DNA of 64,000 nt from F0422 sp003992255 (GTDB lineage: Bacteria; Bacillota; Negativicutes; Veillonellales; Veillonellaceae), in the NCBI RefSeq assembly GCF_003992255.1, contig NZ_RQVA01000001.1, positions 62,001 through 126,000 of the forward strand, in the 5' to 3' direction. A program made the translations under genes and the position numbers. This document shows positions 53,892 through 62,955 of this stretch, piece after piece (position 1 is the first letter of the stretch; each line of letters opens with the position of its first letter). The notes under the pieces are model-generated. The model saw only the letters and a program-made list of their open reading frames with translations, had not been told where the DNA came from and searched no databases.

Positions 53892-55268
53892 TTAAAAGAT
53901 GCTTTTCATCACTTCTTGAATGCTGGTAACACCTTGTATTGTGATTCCCTCTTGTATTCCTTTTAGTTGTTTTACATTACCTGCTGGAATAATAAACTGC
54001 TTGAATCCCAGTTTCTTAGCCTCTGCAATACGCTGCTCAATCCGTGGAATACTACGGATATTGCCGGTTAATCCAACTTCTCCAAGAATGACCATATCAG
54101 ATGGTACTGGTTTATTTTTTAAGTTAGAAATAATGGCCACTGCCATGGCTAAGTCGCAGGCTGGTTCGTTCACTTTCAAACCACCAATGATAGTCACATA
54201 CACATCTTTATTCCCTAATGTAAACCCACATCGTTTTTCTAATACAGCCAATATTAAAATAAGCTTATTTAAATCATAACCGATGGCTGTTCGTCTAGGC
54301 ATACCAAATGCTGTAGACACAACTAAACTTTGCACCTCTACTAGAATCGGTCGAACTCCTTCTAAATAGGCCATTATAGCAGATCCAGTTTCCTCTTCCG
54401 ATCGTTCTGCTAATAGCGTTGCTGATGGATTTAATAACTCTCCCAAGCCTTCTTCTTCCATGGTAAATAATCCAGATTCAGAAGTAGAACCAAATCGATT
54501 CTTAATCCCCCGTAAAATACGGAATTGATAGGATCGTTCTCCTTCAAAATACAATACCACATCCACCATATGCTCCAGCATGCGAGGTCCTGCTATGGTA
54601 CCATCTTTTGTAACATGGCCAATGATGATGACTGGAATATCTTGATCTTTTGCAAAGCGTAACAATCTAGCTGTACATTCACGAACTTGGCTAACGCTAC
54701 CAGGTGCAGACTCTACAGAACCTACATACATAGTTTGGATAGAATCTATGACAAGTAGCATAGGTTGACTTCGTTTTGCCTCATTCAATATAGTATCTAA
54801 ATTAGTTTCCGCTTGTACCAATAGGTTAGAAGAGTTAATACCTAGTCGATGAGCTCTAAGCTTCAACTGCATATCCGATTCTTCTCCAGAAGCATATAAA
54901 ACTTTGCCAGAATCTTCTGCAATACGTCCAGAGACTTGTAATAATAAGGTAGACTTACCAATTCCTGGGTCACCACCAAGCAAAATCAATGCTCCTGGTA
55001 CAATACCTCCACCTAATACTCGGTCAATCTCTCCATAGCCTGAGGTGATTCTCGCAATCGCTCCTACTTCAATGTCCGTCAATGCTTTAGGCTTATTCTC
55101 TTCATCTTGTACTGGTCGATAGGAAGCTACATGTTTTGTTTTTACCTCTGGTTGTAGTTCTTCTTCTACAGCTGTATTCCAAGCTCCACACGCCGTACAG
55201 CGACCAAACCATTTCGATGACTCATTACCACATTCGGAGCAGAAAAAAACTGTTTTCTTTTTTGCCAT
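53892..55268 (-). CDS. radA: DNA repair protein RadA
   Basis: The 458-residue RecA-like ATPase processes recombination branches. It has the zinc finger FFCSECGNESSKWFGRCTAC, Walker A LLGGDPGIGKSTLLLQV, Walker B LLVIDSIQTM, the KNRFGSTSE motif, and a C-terminal Lon-protease-like domain without the catalytic serine pattern visible. It opens the radA-to-yacP cluster, separated from upp by a terminator. Confidence 0.95.
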   Translation of the reverse strand: MAKKKTVFFCSECGNESSKWFGRCTACGAWNTAVEEELQPEVKTKHVASYRPVQDEENKPKALTDIEVGAIARITSGYGEIDRVLGGGIVPGALILLGGDPGIGKSTLLLQVSGRIAEDSGKVLYASGEESDMQLKLRAHRLGINSSNLLVQAETNLDTILNEAKRSQPMLLVIDSIQTMYVGSVESAPGSVSQVRECTARLLRFAKDQDIPVIIIGHVTKDGTIAGPRMLEHMVDVVLYFEGERSYQFRILRGIKNRFGSTSESGLFTMEEEGLGELLNPSATLLAERSEEETGSAIMAYLEGVRPILVEVQSLVVSTAFGMPRRTAIGYDLNKLILILAVLEKRCGFTLGNKDVYVTIIGGLKVNEPACDLAMAVAIISNLKNKPVPSDMVILGEVGLTGNIRSIPRIEQRIAEAKKLGFKQFIIPAGNVKQLKGIQEGITIQGVTSIQEVMKSIF

Positions 55269-55289
55269 ATATACCCTTTCTATATGAAA

Positions 55290-55319
55290 ATAATGCGCGT
55301 CACTGAAAAGAAACGCGCA
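55290..55319 (-). terminator. Terminator of glyA-upp
   Basis: TGCGCGT (55294-55300) and ACGCGCA (55313-55319) form a GC-rich stem with a 12-nt loop; the minus strand continues TTATTTTC. It lies 21 bp after the upp stop and 25 bp before the radA start. Confidence 0.65.
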
Positions 55320-55340
55320 CTACTCTTTGGGCAACACCGT

Positions 55341-55967
55341 TTATTTCGTACCGAAAATACGATCTCCCGCATCACCAAGACCAGGTAAGATATATCCATG
55401 GTCATTTAATTTTTCATCTAATGCAGCCACATAGATGCGTACGTCAGGATGCGCTTTATTCACAACTTCTACACCTTCTGGCGCTGCGACTAGACACATT
55501 AATTGAATTTCTTTAGCACCTTTTTCTTTCAATAAAGAAATTGCTGCCGCTGCACTACCACCTGTAGCCAACATAGGATCAGTAACAATAATGCGACGTT
55601 CCGATAAGTCAGATGGTAATTTGCAATAATATTCTACTGGTTGCAACGTTTCTGGATCACGATACATTCCCACATGACCCACTTTTGCCATCGGCATTAA
55701 TTCTAACAAACCATTGACCATACCAAGGCCTGCACGAAGAATAGGAACGATACCTACTTTTTTACCTGCAATTTGTTTGCCAATTGCTTCTACAAGAGGA
55801 GTTTGTACTTTTACATCTTCTAGTGGCAAATCACGAGTGATTTCATAGCCCATTAACAAAGCAATTTCTTCTAATAATTCGCGAAAATCTTTTGTACCTG
55901 TATCTACGGAGCGAATCAACGTTACTTTGTGTTGAATCAATGGATGTGTCATTACATTTACGTTCAT
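55341..55967 (-). CDS. upp: Uracil phosphoribosyltransferase Upp
   Basis: Upp salvages uracil to UMP. The 208-residue protein has HPLIQHKVTLIRSVDTGTKD, PILRAGLGMVNGLLELMP, the PRPP loop VTDPMLATGGSAAAAISLL, and the uracil-binding YILPGLGDAGDRIFGTK at the C-terminus. It follows glyA by 22 bp, as in Bacillus. Confidence 0.96.
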   Translation of the reverse strand: MNVNVMTHPLIQHKVTLIRSVDTGTKDFRELLEEIALLMGYEITRDLPLEDVKVQTPLVEAIGKQIAGKKVGIVPILRAGLGMVNGLLELMPMAKVGHVGMYRDPETLQPVEYYCKLPSDLSERRIIVTDPMLATGGSAAAAISLLKEKGAKEIQLMCLVAAPEGVEVVNKAHPDVRIYVAALDEKLNDHGYILPGLGDAGDRIFGTK

Positions 55968-55989
55968 AATAGTTACTTCCTTTTCTTAA

Positions 55990-57225
55990 TTACGCATACA
56001 TTGGATACTGTTTGCAAAGCTTAGCTACACGTTGTTTAGCTTCTTCTTGAGCCTCTGTATCCTCTGGACGTTTAAGAACTAATGCAATAATACTTGCAAT
56101 TTCTTTCATATCCTCCGCATTTAGACCACGTGTTGTTAATGCTGGTGTACCTAGACGGATACCCGATGTAACAAATGGGCTTTCAGGATCGAAAGGAATT
56201 GTATTTTTATTACATGTAATCCCTACTTCATCTAAGATATGCTCTGCTACTTTGCCAGTTAAACCAACTGTGCGCAAATCCACTAACAATACATGTGTAT
56301 CAGTACCACCAGAAACGATAGTAAACCCTTCTTGTTGCAATGCATTAGCCAATGTTTGTGCATTCACAATCACCTGTTTAGCATATTCTTTAAATTCTGG
56401 CTGTAATGCTTCACCAAATGCCACTGCTTTAGCTGCAATGACATGCATCAAAGGGCCACCTTGAATACCAGGGAAGATAGATTTATCAATCGCTTTAGCA
56501 TATTCTTCTTTGCACATAATCATACCCCCACGTGGTCCGCGTAATGTTTTATGTGTTGTTGTCGTTACAATATCAGCATATTCCACTGGATTTGGATGTA
56601 ACCCTGCCGCTACTAATCCTGCAAAGTGTGCCATATCTACCATAAAAATAGCGCCTACTTCATGAGCGATATCTGCCATAGTTTTAAAATCGATTTGACG
56701 GGAGTAAGCACTGCCACCACCGATGATCATTTTAGGCTTATGCTCTTGAGCAATTTTTCGCATTTCATCATAATCAATGCGACCTGTTTCTGCATCTACG
56801 CCATATGGAATAATATTAAAATACTTACCAGATACATTCACTGGAGACCCATGTGTTAAATGTCCACCATGGGCTAAATTCATACCCATAATCGTGTCGC
56901 CTGGTTCCAATAATGCAAAGTACACACCAAAGTTCGCTTGGGAACCAGAATGTGGTTGTACATTTACATGTTCAGCCCCGAATAGTTGCTTCGCTCTTTC
57001 AATAGCCAACTCTTCTACCATGTCGACATATTCACATCCACCATAATAGCGTTTGTGTGGATATCCTTCTGCGTATTTATTTGTCAATACGCTACCTTGT
57101 GCTTCCATCACAGCTTGAGACACAAAGTTTTCCGATGCAATCATTTCTAATTTGTTGCGTTGACGACCCAACTCTAATTCAATCATTTCTTGAACTTTTG
57201 GGTCCTGCTGTTTTACATAGCTCAT
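55990..57225 (-). CDS. glyA: Serine hydroxymethyltransferase GlyA
   Basis: GlyA interconverts serine and glycine with tetrahydrofolate, using pyridoxal phosphate. The 411-residue protein has RNKLEMIASENFVSQAVMEA, NKYAEGYPHKRYYGGCE, VDMAHFAGLVAAGLHPNPV, and the Schiff-base lysine in VTTTTHKTLRGPRGG. Start set at 57225, five bases after GGAGG, instead of an ATG eight codons earlier. Upstream of upp, downstream of the secretin gene. Confidence 0.96.
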   Translation of the reverse strand: MSYVKQQDPKVQEMIELELGRQRNKLEMIASENFVSQAVMEAQGSVLTNKYAEGYPHKRYYGGCEYVDMVEELAIERAKQLFGAEHVNVQPHSGSQANFGVYFALLEPGDTIMGMNLAHGGHLTHGSPVNVSGKYFNIIPYGVDAETGRIDYDEMRKIAQEHKPKMIIGGGSAYSRQIDFKTMADIAHEVGAIFMVDMAHFAGLVAAGLHPNPVEYADIVTTTTHKTLRGPRGGMIMCKEEYAKAIDKSIFPGIQGGPLMHVIAAKAVAFGEALQPEFKEYAKQVIVNAQTLANALQQEGFTIVSGGTDTHVLLVDLRTVGLTGKVAEHILDEVGITCNKNTIPFDPESPFVTSGIRLGTPALTTRGLNAEDMKEIASIIALVLKRPEDTEAQEEAKQRVAKLCKQYPMYA

Positions 57226-57299
57226 GGTAACCTCCTGTGAAAGAAACATTTTAATCTATCTTTTATTATAGTAATAATCACAGTCTTTTGCAAGGTAAT

Positions 57300-58469
57300 T
57301 TAGGGAATAACCTTGGCTGTTACCAAAATATATAATTCAACTTCATCCTTCGTTTTTCGACTGTGCTGAAATAGTTTTCCCAGTAACGGGATATCGCCCA
57401 AAATAGGAACTTTCTGCCACTGATGCATAGTTCTCCTATCCATCAATCCCCCAATCACTAGCGTTTGTCCATTGGGTATCTGTACCCTAGTTTTAGCCTG
57501 TCGTGTGGTGATTCGATAGGCTTTCATTTCTGGCACTAATGTGGGATTACTGACTTCTGCCTCAATCACGGTATCAATTCGATTGTCTTTCACTATGAAT
57601 GGTTTACATTGCAATCGTATGCCTGCCTCTTCATACTGCGTACTAATGCGAGAAACTCCATTTTGTATAGACTCCACTGTCACTGGTACTCGTTCTCCAA
57701 TTAATATACGAGCTTCTTCACCATTCATCGTTACGATACTAGGTCTTGCTATTAAGGCCATACGACTGTTCCCTTCCTTCGCCATCACATCTGGATGGGC
57801 TAAGAAAGAATACTGCGTGCCACTAGGCATATAGCCAATATGAAGATTGCCCTGCTGGAGACTGGCCTTTTTAGAATGAGTACTAGAGGAACTACCATCT
57901 TGTAATCCAGGGAATGACCATTGTACCCCTAGTTCTTTTGCATATCCTTTTTCCATCGCTAACACAGCCACATCCAATTGTACCTGTTTCGGTGTACTTT
58001 GCCAATTAGACAGCAACTTCTCTACTTCTAAAATCTCATGTACTGTTCCATAATATATGACCTCATTCGTGGCGCTCATGACTTGTATATGCTCTTTGGG
58101 GACAACAGTTTGTATTAATTGCTGCAGCTCTTCTGGCGTCGATGTGTCGGCCACAACCCTGCGAATATGCCTTTGATCTTGCTTCATTCCTTCCACAACA
58201 AGCGTTCCTTGATCATCATGCACTAAAAATCCTAATCGTTGCCCTAGCTTTTGTATGGCCACAGTTCCATTTTTCTCTTTCACTTGTAAGGATACATTCC
58301 CTTCTAACCCTTCTAAGCCCACTACTGAAAGCCCTTCTGTTCTCGCTATAGTCTGCACTAAGGTTTTTAGGGGCATATCTTTCGCCACCAGTTGAATTTC
58401 TTTTCCCTGCACAGTACAGAACATACAAAATACAAAGGTCATAACATACATAATTACTATTCTAACCAT
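57300..58469 (-). CDS. Secretin-family protein (PilQ/GspD-like), short form
   Basis: The 389-residue protein has a signal peptide (to about residue 22), an STN-like domain (EIQLVAKDMPLKTLVQTIAR), one N1-type domain (about 110-155), and the secretin domain with LIGERVPVTVESIQNGVS, VQIPNGQTLVIGGLMDRR and KVPILGDIPLLGKLFQHSR, ending VELYILVTAKVIP. This is shorter than most PilQ. A secretin forms an outer-membrane ring for pili, secretion or transformation. It overlaps the preceding gene by 13 bp; no other pilus gene is in view. Confidence 0.88.
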   Translation of the reverse strand: MVRIVIMYVMTFVFCMFCTVQGKEIQLVAKDMPLKTLVQTIARTEGLSVVGLEGLEGNVSLQVKEKNGTVAIQKLGQRLGFLVHDDQGTLVVEGMKQDQRHIRRVVADTSTPEELQQLIQTVVPKEHIQVMSATNEVIYYGTVHEILEVEKLLSNWQSTPKQVQLDVAVLAMEKGYAKELGVQWSFPGLQDGSSSSTHSKKASLQQGNLHIGYMPSGTQYSFLAHPDVMAKEGNSRMALIARPSIVTMNGEEARILIGERVPVTVESIQNGVSRISTQYEEAGIRLQCKPFIVKDNRIDTVIEAEVSNPTLVPEMKAYRITTRQAKTRVQIPNGQTLVIGGLMDRRTMHQWQKVPILGDIPLLGKLFQHSRKTKDEVELYILVTAKVIP

Positions 58470-59173
58470 CGTACTTCCCCCCTATCTTTTATAGATACTC
58501 GCATCGATTCAATAGCAACAACTTGAACACCATCAATCACTTCTTGTACCCCTACTATATGTGTTATCCCATCAATCGACAACACTGCCAAAGGGATATT
58601 CCCTTGTACAATACCTAACAACTGAACTGTATGAGATACTTGCTTAGATGGTTGTATAGCCCTTTCAGAATGAGCATCCGACATACCAGTATCCCCCTCG
58701 GATAATCGACTCCGATGAGTCCCATGAAACTTTCTTCTCTCTTTATGATCTACATTATGTACCTCCTCATTGTCCTTATCTCTTTCCTCCTCTTCCTTAT
58801 CTCGCATTGGCATGTTAGAAGCAAAACTATCTACTAAAGGATACGCTCGAATCACATTACGAACGGGGTATACCAAAGATGCCTGACTTTCTGTCTCATT
58901 TGTAGTATCCTTATTTCTATGCTTTTTACTCTCTTTTTTATGTGTATCATGATTCTTCTCACTTTTTTTATTTGTCTGCATTGCATCTAACTCTTCTTCC
59001 TTTGCTTGTTGTACAGGACTACGCAAACTTTCTACTTCTGACCACGCTGACTCTCTCCAACCTAGATAGCAAATGAGGCATAATAAAACGGTCGTCCCTA
59101 GAACGAGACGACCGTGTATACGTACATAAGTTACTATTCGATTGTAGAGGTCTTTCACAGATGATACTTTCAT
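58457..59173 (-). CDS. Membrane protein with PilP/GspC-like C-terminus
   Basis: The 238-residue protein has a single membrane segment (about residues 22-42, GTTVLLCLICYLGW), a long, highly charged Lys/Glu/Ser-rich linker (about 55-165), and a small C-terminal domain, VQLLGIVQGNIPLAVLSI with GVQEVIDGVQVVAIESM, resembling the homology region of GspC and PilP that docks to the secretin. It overlaps the secretin gene by 13 bp, which fits a partner role. I start at the second of two adjacent ATGs, five bases after AGGAGG. The assignment is inference from arrangement and weak motifs. Confidence 0.65.
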   Translation of the reverse strand: MKVSSVKDLYNRIVTYVRIHGRLVLGTTVLLCLICYLGWRESAWSEVESLRSPVQQAKEEELDAMQTNKKSEKNHDTHKKESKKHRNKDTTNETESQASLVYPVRNVIRAYPLVDSFASNMPMRDKEEEERDKDNEEVHNVDHKERRKFHGTHRSRLSEGDTGMSDAHSERAIQPSKQVSHTVQLLGIVQGNIPLAVLSIDGITHIVGVQEVIDGVQVVAIESMRVSIKDRGEVRWLE

Positions 59174-59192
59174 CATGCCCTCCTAGATATGA

Positions 59193-60173
59193 TCAATATC
59201 CTTTTGGATGTAATTGATGCCAATTCCAAGCATCACGAATAACTTCTTTTACTGTACTATGAACTGGTTTCCAACCAAGTTTTGAATGAATTTTTTCTGA
59301 GGATGCAATTAAAGTGCCAGGATCCCCTGCACGACGATCTCCATAATCAACACGGAAATCAACGCCTGTTACTTCTTTCGTAGCTGCTACAATTTCATTT
59401 ACACTGAATCCATTACCGGAGCCTAAATTGAACACATCCGACTCGCCACCATTGTACAAGTATTCCATAGCTAGAATGTGAGCCGATGCTAAATCATTGA
59501 CATGCACATAATCACGCACGCAAGTGCCATCTGCCGTATCATAGTCTGTACCAAATACAGTGATAGATTCACGTTTTCCTAATGCCGCATCGATAATCAG
59601 AGGAATCAAATGCGTTTCTGGCGTATGATCCTCCCCAATTTCACCTGATGGATCTGCTCCTGCTGCATTGAAATACCGCAAGGCTACAAATTTAAACCCA
59701 TAAATCTTACTGTAATCACGAAGCATATCTTCAATCATCAATTTTGTCCGACCATACACATTGGTAGGATTCCATTTCGCATCCTCTGTGATAGGAACTA
59801 CTTCTGGTTCACCATACACAGCCGCTGTAGAGGAGAACACTAACCGATTCACACCATGTTTACGAGCTGTTTCTACCAAGCGGTAAGAACCTACTACATT
59901 ATTTTCATAATAAATGGATGGATTCGCCATAGATTCCCCTACTTGGGAATGGGCTGCAAAGTGCATAATACCATCGATATGATGCTTTTCAAGAACCTCT
60001 CCTAATTTAGGATTTACAATATCCATTTCGTAGAAAGGGACTCCTTGAGGAATGGATTCTACATGACCTCTAGATAAATTATCCACAATCACCACTTGAT
60101 GCCCTGCTCCCAATAAAGCACGCACTGTATGGCTGCCAATATAACCTGCGCCACCTGTCACTAAAATATTCAT
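59193..60173 (-). CDS. galE: UDP-glucose 4-epimerase GalE
   Basis: The 326-residue protein interconverts UDP-glucose and UDP-galactose. It has NILVTGGAGYIGSHTV, HFAAHSQVGESM, the catalytic pair in RLVFSSTAAVYGEPE and TNVYGRTKLMIEDML, and ALRYFNAAGADPSGEIGEDH. Lies 12 bp downstream of pgi, so it probably serves sugar-nucleotide supply for lipopolysaccharide or capsule. Confidence 0.95.
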   Translation of the reverse strand: MNILVTGGAGYIGSHTVRALLGAGHQVVIVDNLSRGHVESIPQGVPFYEMDIVNPKLGEVLEKHHIDGIMHFAAHSQVGESMANPSIYYENNVVGSYRLVETARKHGVNRLVFSSTAAVYGEPEVVPITEDAKWNPTNVYGRTKLMIEDMLRDYSKIYGFKFVALRYFNAAGADPSGEIGEDHTPETHLIPLIIDAALGKRESITVFGTDYDTADGTCVRDYVHVNDLASAHILAMEYLYNGGESDVFNLGSGNGFSVNEIVAATKEVTGVDFRVDYGDRRAGDPGTLIASSEKIHSKLGWKPVHSTVKEVIRDAWNWHQLHPKGY

Positions 60174-60184
60174 TCTTACTTCTC

Positions 60185-61636
60185 CTATGCTTTTGAAAGT
60201 TTTGGACCCAATAGTTTTTTATACACTTCTACACCTGGTTGATTGAAAGCATCTACTCCTGCCAACTGACCTTCAAAATAGATAGCCCAGCACATAGTGA
60301 ACATCAATTCACCAAGGTGGAACGCATTCATTGTTGGCACTTGATATCTTCCATTGAATCGACCGTCACTAGCCAATGATTCCGCATTGGATGCTAGCGC
60401 CGCACGATTAATAAATCCTAAATCAAGACCAGCCAAGGCTTCTAATTTACTATATTGATCGTACATGTGAGGCACTGTTAACGATACATGCCAATCTTCT
60501 ACGTCTACAAAGGAAACTACTTTATCATAGCGACCTTCTTGATGTTCTTGCGTTTGAGCATGCATATCCGTAGTTCCTACAGCCACTACCGGAGTACGTC
60601 CATAATGACCAGATTTGTCAGCTTTTTCTTTACCCAAGGATTCTGCCAGTAATTGTACATACCACTCAGATAAGGATTTCAATCGATCTGCATATGGCAT
60701 AAACACTTCAATATGACGACCATATCGTTCAGAACCAATATATTTTAATACGGCACTTAATAAAGCTGGATTCTTCCACACATCTTCGCTTTGAGCAGCC
60801 TTATCAGCAGCTTTAGCGCCGTCTAAATAAGCGCGAATATCAAAGCCTAATAACGCTCCAATCACAAGACCCACTTCAGAGAATACAGAGAAGCGACCGC
60901 CAATTCCATCAGAAACAGCAAAGATGGAATCACCCCAGCCTTCTGCAACAGCTAATTTATGAAGTAAGGTTTCTTTTTCATCAGATCGAGGATCTGTGAC
61001 AACTACAACTTCATAATCGATCATAGCTACTTCTAACGCTTCCTTCACAATCATAAAGTTTGTCATTGGTTCAATCGTAGATCCAGATTTAGAAATCAAC
61101 ACCAATAGTACTTTATAATTATTAGGTACATGAGCATGGTCTTCTAGAAATTGTTGTTCTTTCCATTCTCGTTGTAATTGCTTAATCAACTCTTGTGTAC
61201 GAACAGGATCTACATTATTGCCACTGAAGTACATACGAGGACGATGGTTTCGTTCTTCATCTGTCATAGAGTTCCAAAACTCTCCACAATGTACATCAAA
61301 TAACACCTTGCCCCCTAAGAAGGAGCCTCCGATGCCAAAACTAACTACCGTGCTCACTTGCTTAGAAGCTAACACCTCTAAACGAGCCATCACATCTGGA
61401 TTATTGATATGACCTTCTACTACATATGGCAACTGCGGAAATAATACTAACTCAGGTTCTCCATCTTTAGATAAATGACCTTTCACTACACCATTATGAC
61501 GAGTTTCTTTGGCCGCCTCTAGCGCTTCGGAAATAGCAGGACCTAATTGTTGTACATCTGTTTCAGTGATACCACCTGGTAACATCATATTCGTATAATC
61601 ATAGACAAAACCGGATTCTAATTGAACTTGTTTCAT
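60185..61636 (-). CDS. pgi: Glucose-6-phosphate isomerase
   Basis: A 483-residue Pgi. It has VSFGIGGSFLGGKVLFDV, LVLISKSGSTIEPMTNFM, GGRFSVFSEVGLV, the catalytic glutamate, and the C-terminal AVGTTDMHAQTQEHQEGRYD with the catalytic histidine. Length is nearer the short bacterial form than the 550-residue type. Directly upstream of galE. Organisms like this that ferment lactate still need hexose phosphates for envelope synthesis (inference). Confidence 0.93.
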   Translation of the reverse strand: MKQVQLESGFVYDYTNMMLPGGITETDVQQLGPAISEALEAAKETRHNGVVKGHLSKDGEPELVLFPQLPYVVEGHINNPDVMARLEVLASKQVSTVVSFGIGGSFLGGKVLFDVHCGEFWNSMTDEERNHRPRMYFSGNNVDPVRTQELIKQLQREWKEQQFLEDHAHVPNNYKVLLVLISKSGSTIEPMTNFMIVKEALEVAMIDYEVVVVTDPRSDEKETLLHKLAVAEGWGDSIFAVSDGIGGRFSVFSEVGLVIGALLGFDIRAYLDGAKAADKAAQSEDVWKNPALLSAVLKYIGSERYGRHIEVFMPYADRLKSLSEWYVQLLAESLGKEKADKSGHYGRTPVVAVGTTDMHAQTQEHQEGRYDKVVSFVDVEDWHVSLTVPHMYDQYSKLEALAGLDLGFINRAALASNAESLASDGRFNGRYQVPTMNAFHLGELMFTMCWAIYFEGQLAGVDAFNQPGVEVYKKLLGPKLSKA

Positions 61637-61733
61637 AAATTCCTCCTATACAGGGTATGATTTAATTTGTATCTTTATTGTACATCAAAACTAGGATAGA
61701 TAAAAGGAAATATCCATAAATTTCCTAACAGTG

Positions 61734-62456
61734 TTACTTTTTCAGGATCGCTTTTCTAGCCAGTGCATCTGCTCGATCATTATAGTGTATGCCAGAATGG
61801 GCTTTTACCTTGTGAAAGTCGATACGAATCTGAGAAGCCCACTCTTTCATCATCGTTGCATAACTTTTCGTTAAAGGATTATTTGTTTTCCATCGACCGG
61901 TAGCCCACATTTCAATCCCCATATAATCGTAATACAAGGAGCATGACGTATATTGGTGATCAATAGCATACTTTACCACATGCAAGGCAGCCAATAATTC
62001 TCCAGATACATTCCAATATTCCACGTACTTAGGGTCCGTTGTAGCCAGAGAAAATTCAATCTCTTTCTCTCCTACCAACATAACACCGCCACTGCCTACC
62101 ATGCCCAACTTCTTGTCGAAACTACCATCGATAAACGCACGTAGATCACACGTATCATAGTCTAACATAGATTGTACATCCTCTATGTTTCTTTGTTTAT
62201 TTTGCGAAGGGCGATTATCAGAAAAATAGTCTTGCAAGGATATACCCTCTTTTACTTGTTTTTCATCACGACACACATGACTGGATTGTTTGGTAGATGC
62301 AACTTGACGTCCCACAAAATTCTCTGCTTCCTCTTTTGTAGAAAATGACTTATATTGCGCTCCTGAATAGCCTTTTACCTGCGCTTCGCAATCTGCCCAA
62401 GTAGTATAAATCCCCACATTTCGTCCCACCCGAACTGCGTAATATTTCTTTGCCAT
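61734..62456 (-). CDS. rnhA: Ribonuclease HI with N-terminal hybrid-binding domain
   Basis: The 240-residue protein has an N-terminal RNA/DNA-hybrid-binding (viroplasmin-like) domain, KKYYAVRVGRNVGIYTTWAD with KSFSTKEEAENFV, and after a linker a RNase HI domain: RAFIDGSFDKK (Asp), EYWNVSGELLAALHVVKYAI (Glu), YYDYMGIEMWATGRW (Asp), and KVKAHSGIHYNDRADALAR (His, Asp). The arrangement is as in eukaryotic RNase H1. It removes RNA from hybrids. The next gene begins 3 bp upstream. Confidence 0.93.
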   Translation of the reverse strand: MAKKYYAVRVGRNVGIYTTWADCEAQVKGYSGAQYKSFSTKEEAENFVGRQVASTKQSSHVCRDEKQVKEGISLQDYFSDNRPSQNKQRNIEDVQSMLDYDTCDLRAFIDGSFDKKLGMVGSGGVMLVGEKEIEFSLATTDPKYVEYWNVSGELLAALHVVKYAIDHQYTSCSLYYDYMGIEMWATGRWKTNNPLTKSYATMMKEWASQIRIDFHKVKAHSGIHYNDRADALARKAILKK

Positions 62457-62458
62457 AG

Positions 62459-62947
62459 TTACCCCATTGTAAGAGGAGCTACTGTCCCCTCAACGACTGT
62501 TATCAATGATCTAGGTTCTACCTGTACCTGCATTCCACGCAATCCAGCACTTACATATACAGAAGAGATATGTTCAATACTGGCATCAAAGAAAGTAGGA
62601 AATGCTTTCTTCATACCTAATGGTGAACACCCCCCTCGCAAGTATCCTGTTAATGGCAACAATTCTTTCACGGCTATCAGTTCCACCGATTTATTGCCAC
62701 TCACACGAGCAGCCTGTTTCATATCCAGCTCACCCTCTACAGGGATGCAAAATACTACATGACCCGTCACATTTCCTTTACCTACCAATGTTTTAAATAC
62801 TTGTTCGGCTGGTATCTGCAAGGATTCCACCACATGAACACCTGCTGCCTGTTCCTCAGACCATTCATACGTAAACACTTCATAAGGAATATGATGTGTG
62901 TCTAAAATACGCAAGGCATTTGTTTTTTTATGTCCTTTTTTACTCAT
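62459..62947 (-). CDS. ybaK: YbaK/EbsC-type aminoacyl-tRNA deacylase
   Basis: A 162-residue protein of the YbaK family, which clears Cys-tRNA(Pro). It has HIPYEVFTYEWSEEQAAGVH, QVFKTLVGKGNVTGHVVFC, SGNKSVELIAVKELLPLTGYLRGGCSP and FDASIEHISSVYVSAGLRG with the conserved lysine in VFKTL. Between the nucleoid-associated gene and rnhA. Confidence 0.92.
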   Translation of the reverse strand: MSKKGHKKTNALRILDTHHIPYEVFTYEWSEEQAAGVHVVESLQIPAEQVFKTLVGKGNVTGHVVFCIPVEGELDMKQAARVSGNKSVELIAVKELLPLTGYLRGGCSPLGMKKAFPTFFDASIEHISSVYVSAGLRGMQVQVEPRSLITVVEGTVAPLTMG

Positions 62948-62955
62948 ACTGCCTC

